A DNA stretch of 64,000 bases. It comes from Rhynochetos jubatus. Lineage: Eukaryota > Chordata > Aves > Eurypygiformes > Rhynochetidae. The translations under genes and the position numbers were made by a program. This document shows, one piece after another, positions 52,815-64,000 of this stretch (its first letter is position 1; each line of letters starts with the position of its first letter). The stretch is from positions 38,968,700 to 39,032,699 of the forward strand of contig CM050648.1 in assembly GCA_027574665.1 (NCBI GenBank), given 5' to 3'. The notes beneath the pieces were generated by a model. It did not search any database. It worked only from the letters and a program-made list of their open reading frames with translations, and was not told the DNA's origin.

Positions 52815-53697
52815 CAGTGTAAGAAAAAGCATCCTTGCCTTACCATGCAGGGTTTCTAAGGCGACAGAAGAAGACATACAATGAAGTCACAAATGGTGGA
52901 TTCCATCTATCAGTTGGCCAGTGAATCATCCTGGTAGCAATGGCAAGAAGTTTCTCTGAGCTGCCTTGGGTTCACATCACGGAATGCGTGAGTCATCCTC
53001 ATGCCTTGTTTAAATTAGGCAGCTGTATAAAAGTCAGCTGAATCTCAGCTCATGGCAGAAGAGGTGAGATGCTGCTGGCCAGCATCAGTCTTTTTGGTTC
53101 ATCACAATCCTTTATAAAGACACAGAAGAGTGAAGCTTTTGAAGGAAGGTACAGAGATAAGTTGGTAGCATGAAAAAAACTATGGTATTTATATAAAAAA
53201 TCAAAATATAGAAAGAAATTGGCATGTTAGGCTACTTCAGAGGAAGAAGTTGGCATATTCACAGTGGAAGAAGGAAGGTGGGTAGGCTGGGAAGGAACTG
53301 TGAAATGAAGCTTGTGTGCGATGTGCTAGAGAGAAAGTTTACGCAATGGCCTGGATTAAAAAAAAATAAAAATCTTTTCAGCTGTGACCTGCACATTTGA
53401 ATAGAGTAAGGATGCAATTCCCATGCCCAGATAGAGATTATATTAACTGACACAGAAAATTAGAAAAATTTAACCTGTGTAATTGGATTGAAATTACCAT
53501 GTCTCTTGGAAATACCAGAAAAATCTGCAACAATTGGCTGTAACATATAGAGAGGCAAAGATGATACCCAAAAATATACCTTCTTTTATAGTATATACTA
53601 TTTATATTTCTAAAGAATGAAGTAAGAAAGCAAAGTTGCCTTCATTGGTAAAAATGGGATGTGGCTATATAACAGAAAGGGAGGTTTGTCTTCTTTT

Positions 53698-53745
53698 TAT
53701 ATGTGTATGCTTTATATATGTGTGTGTATAAAATAATATACATTT
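53698..53745 (+). repeat. TA/TG-rich low-complexity tract
   Basis: Alternating T with A or G ('tatatgtgtatgc', 'tatatatgtgtgtgtataaa'), a degenerate purine-pyrimidine alternating microsatellite. Confidence 0.75.
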
Positions 53746-53799
53746 TATTTATACAAATATAAAGGCTATAAATATAGACCCTTTGAGCACTTGAGTTAA

Positions 53800-54420
53800 T
53801 GATTGGACATTCATGAAGAGATATCACAAAGATAGAATGAGGGGAGATTTGAGTGGGGAGTAAAAGGTAGTTTGACAATAGAGAGTAAGTTTGCGAGTGT
53901 AGAAATAATAGCAATCTCTGACAAATACAATTCAACTAAGACACCATCTATTAAAAAAAAATTAGAAAGTAGAGAAGGACTAGAGGAATAAAAGCTAAAA
54001 CCAGACTGGATTTCCAAATGACATGTAGTCAAAGTCAGCCTTATCACTGTGAAGAACTAGAAAGAAATCATCAGGAGCTCGTGAGAGACACAAGGGAAAG
54101 AAGCAGAATAGGAAATGGCCTAGCACAGAATTGGAAAAGAAAAACCAACAGAGGTAAGACTTCCAGTGATCTTGGAGAAGCCAAGTGAGGATGGGAGGGA
54201 AAAACCCAAGAGCTGAAATCAATACTGATAGACTGACAGTCAGAGAGTGAGCCAGGGAGATGTACCTGATGAGCAGTGCTGGAGAAGATACTGTGATGGC
54301 TGGAAAGTGGGAATGAAGCAGTGGAGACAGAGGGCACAGCTTGCTAAAGAATAAGTGAGGTGAACAATCTCTTAATGGAAGTTTGAAACAAGACCATAGA
54401 TCAAACTAAAATGTAAGAGA
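53800..54420. other. Purine-rich block on the plus strand
   Basis: About 620 bases in which A and G dominate the plus strand. The bias keeps the minus strand poor in stop codons, so three overlapping Ser/Leu-rich minus frames of 75-88 codons appear here without being genes. No repeat family was recognised. Confidence 0.4.
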
Positions 54421-57400
54421 AAGAAAGCATGCAGCTAACATAGAGTGGGTATTTGATACTGAAATTAAACCTAAAGTATTAATTCCCATTCAAGTCAGAG
54501 GAAAGCATTATCTATAGCTTAGTTTTTTCACCTAAGAACTAGACGGTCTTAAGAGATCAAGCCTTCTCTTTGCCCAGAAGCCCAGCTTCCATGATCAGAT
54601 ATTAAAGCATGTGTGTTATGGAACATAACTAGATAAATGAAGCATCACAGAGAAGTAAACAAGCAATATGGCATTGAGCAGAGGTCTTGCAAATGAGGGA
54701 GGAAGATTATCAGCATTTTCTTTCAGTTTGGGTCTGGACTCTATCCTGAATTTGAATTAAGTGTCAAGATCAAACATGAGTGTAGTTAATTATTTAAAGA
54801 TATGATGCTTGGGGGGAAAGCCTTGTTTTTTTGATAATTTGTGACCAACTTGTAATATTTACATTTTTTTTATTACACTTTCTTTTGAATAATATTTTAA
54901 GCAGTGCATCCTCTGAAGTTCCCATGAGCTCCAATTTGAGTGTGGTAAATAACAAGCTTTGGAACTCAAAAATAATAATATATTTTCTAAAGTTTAGAAA
55001 CTTTAAAATGCTGGAACACTTTTTTCCCTCCTTTGTTCAGTTTATCTTTCTTCTTATAATTTTGGATGAACATTTTGGATGTAATGGAAAATACTGTATA
55101 ACACTTGTCTGGTCATGCCCCTAAGCTCTATACCCAATAGTAAAACAAGTACAAAACTATACCCTGTATTTTGAAAATGTAATAAATACTACAAATGCTT
55201 ACCTAGATTAAGTATATATTTTCCTAATTCCCTTATCAGTGTCAGATCCAGTATGGATTTTTGGTTGATTATTTATTTCTAACACTCTGCATTCAGAGGG
55301 ATTAGCTCACTCCCAAAATTGTGAGTCATATGGTCAGTATATTTTTTCCAGTAAGTAACATGAAATACCTATCGCAACAAGTACAATAGCAGTAAGTAAC
55401 GTCAGATGTACATCATACAACTCTTTAGTAGTAACCAGTTTAGACCTATTATTTGTAGTTAATTAGTGAACGAAAACAGATTTCTGAAGGCAAGAAGTCT
55501 CATACCATTCTTGGCCGGTGGAAAACCTTCTTAGACAAGTACTTCATTCCTACACATTGTTTTATGTCTGCAAATGGTCACAGAATTATCCAGTTTCAAA
55601 AAACCCAGAATTCTTTGAAGACTGAATAAATGAAATTAAACCAAAGTTGATTACAATCAAATATTTTAATACTGAACTAATAGCAGCCTCTGGTAGAAGT
55701 GAGCAGATCCAAACTTCATGCAACTGCATCTGGAATTGAGGTAGCATTCAGCCTTCTTTAATAACAGTAAAGTTGAAGGATACAAAAGATCACATGGCCT
55801 AAGCCATAGACTCTGAGGAATCTCATAGTAGGTACCATCAATCTTTGATGCCACTAGCACAGATGAGATCTCAGCCTTGCTATGGAGCAACACAGGTCTC
55901 CAGACACCAGAGAAATGTTCTATTTTAGACACAAGACCTGGCCCAAAGAGCTAACAGCAAACAACAGCTCAGTATCTACAATAGGGGACCATGTTTTATG
56001 GACCACAGCCTACTTCTATGAGGGACCAGGCTCCAGAGTGGACTGACACTTTCCATGCGTAACACCAATCAATATTATTACAAATACAGTCACAAGTTGG
56101 TTTGTTCAGTGCATTGTTTGGATTTCCTTTTCTCGTTAATGCTTTTATAATAAGTAGCTAAGTTGTCAAAGTTCACAGAGTGACTTCCAACCTGATGATC
56201 TCATAAGTGTACATCTGCCCACAGGAATAAAAGTGCCAACAAGATAAGTTGTTTATCTCTGGGTCCCAGTGGCAGAATACAGCTATGAAGGTCAGGCATT
56301 ACATTTGCAAGAAGTGACAAGAGTTTCAGCATCAACTTCATAATTTTAGCAGCTGTAACCAAAAACTCTCTAGACATGTGAAAGGCAATAAGGAAGGACA
56401 ATTACATATGGGAAGATGAAGGTCACTGCAGTGTATAATACTATGTTGTCGTGCATATTACTACATGACAGCTGGAACCTAACAAGGTCAACCTGTCACC
56501 AAAAAAAAAAATCTTAAGTAATTACAATGGACAGACATGCCAGAGTGTCCCAGCTTTCATTTGATGCTCTGTATAGGAATTAAGAATGGCATGATTAGTT
56601 TGCAGAAAAAAAAAAAAAACAAAAACCTACTGATGTAAAAAGAAAGGTTAATTTTACTGTTGTATACTGGCAACCTGCATATTAATCCAAATGTCTTTTT
56701 AACAAGTAATCAAAATTCCTCAACCTTCTTTTCTCCTCATTTATGATTACTTTGAGGTTTTGTTTTTATTATTCACAAGTTCTTAAAAATTTCAGGTTAT
56801 GGGGTTTATGTATTTTCAGCTATGGAGTTTCAAATCCACCATAAAAACCCATAGACAACAAGTGATGGCCAGAATTCTTCTGAGAGGAAGACGATAACAT
56901 GGCCAACCATGCACCAGCAAATGGGTAACTTGACAGAATGAATGAATGAGTGTGAGCAGGAGTGAAAACAAACCATAAGGGTGGTATGAAGTTTTAATTG
57001 AAAGCATTCTTCTCATGCTGTAAACATACATTTAAGTAAGAAGATAAAAGAAAACAGATTTCTCTCTTTTTCAAGCCTCATTTTATTAGCACTAGAAAAT
57101 TCTCAAAAAGAAAACATCAAGGGGATTAGGAATAACCAATGTGACTTGTAAAAGATCTTTGCAACCTTCTGAAACATAAAATACACTGCTTAAATGATAC
57201 TCTAAGTACAAGCCCTATATATTTAAGTAAAGCATCAATAATCTCAATTAAAGAATTAGCTGGTATAACAGGATTTGAAATACAATTACTATACAGAATG
57301 TAAATCTTAATTTTGATTCAAACAGGGTCTTAAACTGCAATTAAAAAAACCTATTTCTTTCACCTAAAAACCTAATGTTCCACCACCTCTGTACACCCAT

Positions 57401-60400
57401 TTGAATGGGCAGCAGTAGAAAATCTGTTGAGGCAGATAAATTGTTGCTGTTAGATTTCATAAGTAGTAGTCTTTAAAAGTACAGAATCTTATTGCCCCTT
57501 CCTTGCTGCCCAATGCAAAATTCCATCAAGGTACAGCTGTGCCAGTTATTAAATTAAAGTTATTAGAATTATTTAAAAAATGAAGAGAACACTCATTCTG
57601 TTCAGCTCTAGATTTTGTTAAGCCTAAATCTCAAGTGTTTAGATGTTAATTTAATATTTAAAAAATTCATAACCAAGAACAGGTCTATATTTTGATTCTC
57701 TGATTTCAGAGCAAATATCCAAATCCAGGCAAAACATAAGATTTTGGTTTTATTTTTAAGTCAGTGTGAGTACTCATAGTAACCTAAAACTCTGAATGCC
57801 CAGAATCTTGATTTTAATTGACAATGTTTTCTTTACAGAGCTCTGTGTGTATGGTTTTCTTCCTGGAAGCTTCATTTTGTTGTTTAGAACAAAGACTGAC
57901 AGATTCATCAAAACTAGAATGACTTTTATAATTTCTGTTTCAAGAAAGTGATCGTCATTTGTGGGTAGAAAAATATTGCAGGACCATAGCTAACAGCACA
58001 CATCTCATTAATTGTATTGGAATCCTACTGAGAAGTATGAACCGCTTTCCCCAGTGATTTGTTAACACAGAAGTCAGAGCTGGACTTCTGGATTATTTTG
58101 ACTGTGCATGACTAATACCCACTTTAGAATCTCTTTATTTGTGTGTTTGTGAAGTTAATTTAGATGCATTCAATACAACAGATACTACAAAGTGAAATGT
58201 CACATTTGGGCTTCTCAGCCGACATATTCAAAACATCAGCCCTGAACCAAGCACTCAGTTTCCCGTCGCAGTTTCCTACAGGCAGGTCTTTTATGAATTC
58301 ACTCCCATCAGTTCCACAGGACATCAACCTGTTTACCCACTTTTTTGTGTCTGGGCAGCCACCAGCCCTACCAGATACAGATGCTGTGTATACAAATACT
58401 AAACCATTTTTTTCTCTTCCTCCATCACCACCTAATTAATGTTTACTTTAACCCTTTGTTCACACTATGTCTAGAAATCCTTTGCTCTGCTTCTTCCAAA
58501 TACAATACTACACAGCTGAGTATAGAAAACTCCATGATCTCATGACTACACATTTAACATTGGGTAAATATCACTTTCAGGTGACCCAGAAAAGTCTTAG
58601 GTCCTCAGTATAACAGTACCCAATGTTTGTCTTTATCCTTCTTGATATTTTCCTATTTCTGAAAAACTTCCTAAAGGAAATCTTGAACTAAATCTATTCT
58701 CAAGGATTCAAGAAGCTGCAATTTGAGGAACAGTTTACTCCACTGTTACTGATATCCAAAGTTACAGAGGATGCAGACCTCCTCTTTGGAATAAGTCTGG
58801 TTACCACCTTCCTGCAGATGTTTTACCTTAATTAGCAGCAACCAGACAAGTTAATCTCATCTCTGCAAGGAAGGAGGTTTGCTGGGGCTCAGGAACTGGC
58901 ATGAGCAGCACCGTGACTGCCAATAATGCCCTCTAGGAGATGCAAATAAAACACCATAGTCAGAAGTGCAGGTTACCATCCAGAGCCATCCAGGTACATG
59001 GACAGTTAGGGAAGCTCAGGCACCAGGAAACAGAAAAAGATTAAGACAACGCAAAAACTGTTTGATAATTCTTCCCTTTCTGCACCGCCGCTGGGCTGCA
59101 GCTCTTGAAGGGGCACATACCACATCCCATCTACTGCACAAGGGCTTTGCACGGATCCGGAAGCTGCAGACAGCAGATTTGCTCGTAATGCAGTTCAAGG
59201 AGATCATATTACATATAAACCCTCTGGCAGCTGTGTTTCCCATCTAATTTTCTATGTTTTAAAACTGCTGCCTGCACTGACATACAGGGGTCAACCACTT
59301 CACAGAAGTGATAAGTCCAGCAAATCTGTCACTCATTACAATACATTTAGTTCTACAGGTGACATAGAAACAGCAGTGGCATGAAAACAACATCGAGCCT
59401 TCTGGGCTTCCAGCATGTCCATGACATCTCACTTCCATATGCATTTAAACTGCAGACTCTTGGTTTTGTGTGTGTGCATACAAGTCTAGGTTTTCTAAAC
59501 TCACAATCACAGAACATAAGCATTGGTTCTGAGTGCATTTTTACCTTCAGTTAAATCTTCCACTGATGCTTAACGATCTTCAGGTAAGTCTTTTATTATT
59601 AAAGAAGTATTTCATAATTTGCACTGAACTCTGGACTGATTTCAAAGATCTGACAGATCTATACGGATTTCTGCACACCAGAACAATGACTATGAACCAT
59701 CCTTTAAGGGACACTGAAGTTTCCACTCCTCATATCCAAACACTAAGAACCATAAGTGCCCTTCGATAACAAGATGGATCTGCATGCAGTCTGCCCACGT
59801 AGGCACATGTTAAAAAAAAAAGTTTGTGGAGGTCCATTATCAACTACCGTCAATATTCAATAGCTCTAGGAGGTACATCAGAACAATTGTGAATATGGGA
59901 TGGCAAGGTAAGCATGAAGTAAAAGTCTCCTTTCAAAGGCAGGAGTAGTGTTCAAACATTGAATCAACATTGTATCCTAGATGCTTTCACAAAAAAAAAA
60001 AAAAACCACCACACTGAAAACCCCTCAAAACTCTCCCCAAAAAAAACCTGTGAAGAAGAATAGCTGGTTGTTGAGACTGATGGGCATTCAGGATGTAACT
60101 AAAAAGGAATCATCATGTAGAGTCTACACGATACTCCTACTGCTTCTCTTCAAAACTAGATAACAGGTATTGCATGACAGCAGAGTCCTGACTCAAACAA
60201 AATGCAGTAAGTGTGCTAAACGCTACTTCTGAGGCAAACATTATCATCTAGTGCTAGCTTAAAGGAACTAAGATGCCTGGAGTAAAATCTCAATTGGCAT
60301 CGGTCTGCTCTAGGCAGCTAACTTCATCTTCCCACCTCTGCTTTCTCCTCCCACACTACAGTTTATGCACCGTTTGATTCAAGGAGCACATGCCTCAATA

Positions 60401-63317
60401 TGTTTGTGGAGACGGCGTGTAGCGCTGTGAGCTGGCGTTTGTTGTGGTGGTTTCTAGCAGGTAATAATAAGAGCCAGTAATAAGGATTTAAATGGTATTT
60501 TCTTCTTACCCGTTTGCCGCAGTCTATCTGTTAATAAGGTCTTTTTTTGAAAACATGGAAACACATTTTGCGCACACATAGCTTGCTTTTGGAAACTTCT
60601 GTTAACATTCTTGCAAAGCCCACACAGTTCCAGGCTCTGTGCAAACATATGGGAATACATAGACTGAAGTAAATACAAAACAGTAGAAAGAAATATTAGT
60701 CGATATAGAAATGAGGCCAGTAATAAATACAGGTTAAAAATAACACAGATTTATAGTACAGATTTTAATAAACAATATTGCACATTCTAGTAGAGACTGC
60801 GTGCACATGACAAACTAATGTTACTGATTGCTCCACAAACTGATGTTCTCAGAATTTATTTAGAAAGCTGCCAAGAATGCTAATACAATCAAATATTTAG
60901 CACATCTCAATACTGCAAGTGACACTGCAGAAAATGTATTGAACTAACATGGTTTTCTCCCACCCCCCCAGTTCTCATCTGTCTATTCCGTTAAACGTGA
61001 AGGGGGAAAAATACTCTACAACATGAAGTCCGTGAAGTCCTGTAGTTTTGGGGGGGGGTTTTGTTTGTTTGTTTTGGGAGTTTTTTTCCTCTTATTTTAG
61101 GTTTGAGTTTTGGTTTTTTCTCCCCAGCTCAAAAGAGAAGCAAACAAACCGAATCTCAATGGCTCCCTCTGCTGTCATGTCTTAGAAGTTTCATTATATA
61201 TGTAATTTTTTTATTATTATTATTTTTCCTGCCCCAGTCAGAGAATACCTGGTATTTTCACACACTACAGAGTGTTCCAGGACTCGAGTCAAAGACACCT
61301 TTATCCAAAAAGTAGCTTCCAAAAAAGTGCAATTCAATACCTGCTTATCAGGGCTGGAACAGTAGCATCCCTTCATGTGTGCACATCAGCTATGGAAAAA
61401 ATGTTTATGAATAGTTTATCATCTTCGTCATCAGCTTTGGGGTCAAGCAGGATTTAACTGCAGACAGAGATAGGGATGCTGTCTCTAATGAAGCCAGATC
61501 ACTTTGCATGAAAACCATATCAAAGAGGAAAAAAAGAAGTTCAAAGCTATAGGAACTGTCCTAGAGACAAAACACGTTTCTCCTAAAACAAAAAGTACTC
61601 CACATTCAATTAATGAAGCTGGTGAGTTATACTGCCTTTGGCAAACACTTTGCCTCACTCTGCCAGCCCCAGGAGAATGGTGATGGAAGCAACTGGAGTT
61701 ACCTGACACAGGTGAGTAGAAAAGCAACAATAGCAAGGTCCCTTGCCAAATAGCTGACAACGACTTGCCGGCCTCCCAGCATCACAGTAGGAAGCTTAGC
61801 AACAAGCACTCCATCAGGGACTTAACTCCAAGTCAGTAAGTCCCTCAAATGAACCAAAACTGAACCCCAAAATCTGCCCTCCCACACTTAAGAGCATAAA
61901 AAATTCTGGAGAATATAATTTATTCCCACCAGTGTACAAAAAGGGAGGGTAATAAAAATCAATCAAGTTTCTGCAGCACTCTGTGAAAACTCAGAAGTGT
62001 AAATTTAAGAAGAAAGCAAAACACTTGAATACTTCGTTTTCTAGACAGTCTGTGAAAATCACCTCCCAGGGAACATGACATGCGGAGGGAGGCAGCCGGA
62101 GCTTCCCCCACAAACGGTGCTCCCACCACCCTAGCTGCCTGGCAGAGGCACACGCTGCCGAGGGATACATTCCTCTAATGCTTCCCTAAAATACATTTGG
62201 TGCCTGAAGTTAATGGAACTGCTGCAGCAAGCATTTCCATACTAGTCACAGAATTTGCCCTGATGGCTTCCGCCTTCCTTCCACTCCGAACCCGATACCT
62301 CCCAAACCAGGACCTATATTTACTCCTTGCACACTGCAATGTTTGATGATCTCACGGTTCTAAATTAAGCAGCTTCTGTCATGCCCAGGACCAGGCATAA
62401 CCCTTCTCTGTTGGGTCCCCACAACAGCCTTCTCGGTGGATTTGCGGTGCCTTGTCTAAACCATACTTGGATGTACACACTTCAACAGCTGGCGGTCCTC
62501 GCGCTCATCTGATGGTGAAACTGAGATCACTGGATGTGCCACGCTGTACTTAGTCCACTTTTCATTTGGTTTGTATTTAAACTGGTGGAAGACTGTCTGT
62601 TTCTCTCTCCCCAAACTGCTAAGGTAGCACTAACAGCTACAGTGTAAATACTGAAGATGCATCTGTCTCAATCACCTTTCTCCAGGAAATGCTAAAAACC
62701 ATCACACTTCAACTCTTCCCATAGAAAAGTTGAAATCTAAAAGGTAAGGCTTTTTACTTTTCCCCCAGTACATTTGTACCATTATAGTAGGCTGGTTCAC
62801 CTACAGGAAGCAAGTCTAGTTCATTCTTTGTACAAACACCTCAATTTATTACTCTTTTTAAAGCTACACAAGTATTCTAATTTATTACTAGCAACGTCTT
62901 AGCATGAAAAGATTTTGCTCTCTAGTTTTATTAGGCTAGGTTCACACCTTGAGTTCTACCCATCCAAATTCAGATAATACTTCTAACATCCTAGATTTAG
63001 CTTGGACCACCCTAATCTAACAAGAAAAAAAAAATCAGAGAGAGCTTTTGATACATTTCAAGGGAAAGATACACAAATAATATTAAATTAGCTCCACATG
63101 TAAAGTCTCCCAAATGCCTTCAGTTAACACGCATGGTCCTTTGCTATCGAAGCCTATACCCAGTGAATTTAAGCTTGGTCTTGTTCACCTAAATTGTAAG
63201 TAGAAACGTCATCAGTTTATTGCAGAGGTAGATACTATATACAGGCATCAATGGAAAAAAAAAAAAAACAGGTGCTATCAAACAGGTGAATGTAACAGTG
63301 TGGTCTACGCATTTACT

Positions 63318-63335
63318 CCCCCCCCCCCGCCCCCC
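63318..63335 (+). repeat. Interrupted C tract (C11-G-C6)
   Basis: A C homopolymer broken by a single G. Probably a mononucleotide repeat; length may be unreliable. Confidence 0.85.
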
Positions 63336-64000
63336 AAACCAGAAACAACCCAAATGATTTCTTTATTCTATGAAAACAGGAAAACAGAGACAACCCTATC
63401 CCCTCCTTTTCTATAATGCTGTTAATCAGTGAATTAAGCCAGAAAATGGCAAATACCAAGTCTGCAATCTGAGTAGCAAAGCCCATCGCTCTGACCCAGA
63501 ATTGTGTGGACACTGCTTTGTAGGAGATGGGCACCCAGGGAGCAGAGGCACATAACCAGATGAACACTTGCAGGTAACAACCTAAGGCCACCATTGATAA
63601 AAATGGACTTTTTCCATCCTAGCTCTCCCTTTCTCATAAGTAATAAATTAATTTGGGTAAAGACATTGTCATACTGGCATTACAATAATCTGAGCTCTGT
63701 GTAAATTATGGTAAAATTGAAATCCTCAATCTGTACAGAAGGGCTATTTCTCTGTACAGAAGGCTGCATACTCAGGTTAAGATCTGCAGAATCAAAAAGG
63801 AAAGCGTCGCACCCCTGTTCCAGAAACAAAAGTTCCTGGAAGGAAAGCCTGGATTCCTAAGCAACATTTTATTATTTCAGAAATTATTTCCTTCAGCTGT
63901 TCCACTTCAACTAAAAGCAAAGTTCCAACTTTCACCTGGAAACAAGTCTTCCTCTGCTAATTCCTGCAGGCCAACATGAGCACGAGGGGAAGGGATCGAC

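Larger units (their letters stand above)
45000..64000. other. Gene-free unique DNA, 19 kb
   Basis: No host exon, RNA gene or datable mobile-element copy is supported. Homopolymers: G20 (51005-51024), G15 (52800-52814), A15 (59991-60005), G9 (61050-61058), A14 (63255-63268) and an interrupted C tract (63318-63335). TA/TG-rich low complexity lies at about 53698-53745. Strongly strand-biased blocks lie at 49930-50370 (pyrimidine) and 53800-54420 (purine). A 400-base block at 55660-56060 has an 88-codon minus frame that I cannot identify. Open frames elsewhere are short and without family resemblance. Confidence 0.5.

Noticed and set aside
53642-54337. Several minus-strand open frames of 75-97 codons
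   Set aside because: They lie over or beside a purine-rich plus strand, overlap in different frames and read as Ser/Leu/Phe-rich low-complexity peptides.

Overview
The window reads as nuclear DNA from a bird, or less likely another archosaur. It is AT-rich and gene-poor. All the recognisable LINE copies are CR1, and the younger ones carry the avian CR1 3' end with its ATTCTATG-type octamers and 'ggttggaagggacctt'-type 3' UTR. No L1, Alu or other mammalian repeat was seen, and no bacterial gene organisation. I could not support any intact host protein-coding exon, tRNA, rRNA or CRISPR array. The window is most simply intergenic or deep intronic.

Layout. 1-7373: unique AT-rich DNA with one stretch (about 4880-5245) that looks like a conserved non-coding element. 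7374-8345: CR1 on the minus strand. 8346-13225: unique DNA. 13226-13496: a short CR1 3' end on the plus strand. 17039-18367: the most unusual feature, the remains of an integrase-encoding DNA transposon. A decayed minus-strand reading frame resembles the KRBA2-like (GIN/Ginger-related) integrase family and is bracketed by short palindromic repeats. 18368-35549: unique DNA with two further candidate conserved elements. 35550-37400: a very old, heavily diverged minus-strand CR1 copy. 37854-38203: a small CpG-rich patch that could be a promoter or first exon. 38252-39927: two 47-bp near-identical segments 1.6 kb apart. 40310-41015 and 43768-44999: two more minus-strand CR1 copies. 45000-64000: unique DNA with homopolymer tracts and two strongly strand-biased blocks.

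Nothing here forms an operon or pathway. The content is mobile-element fossils of at least three ages (the ancient CR1 and integrase transposon, intermediate CR1 copies, younger CR1 copies) set in unique sequence that may hold regulatory elements. Family assignments rest on recalled consensus sequences and motif reading, not on a database search.
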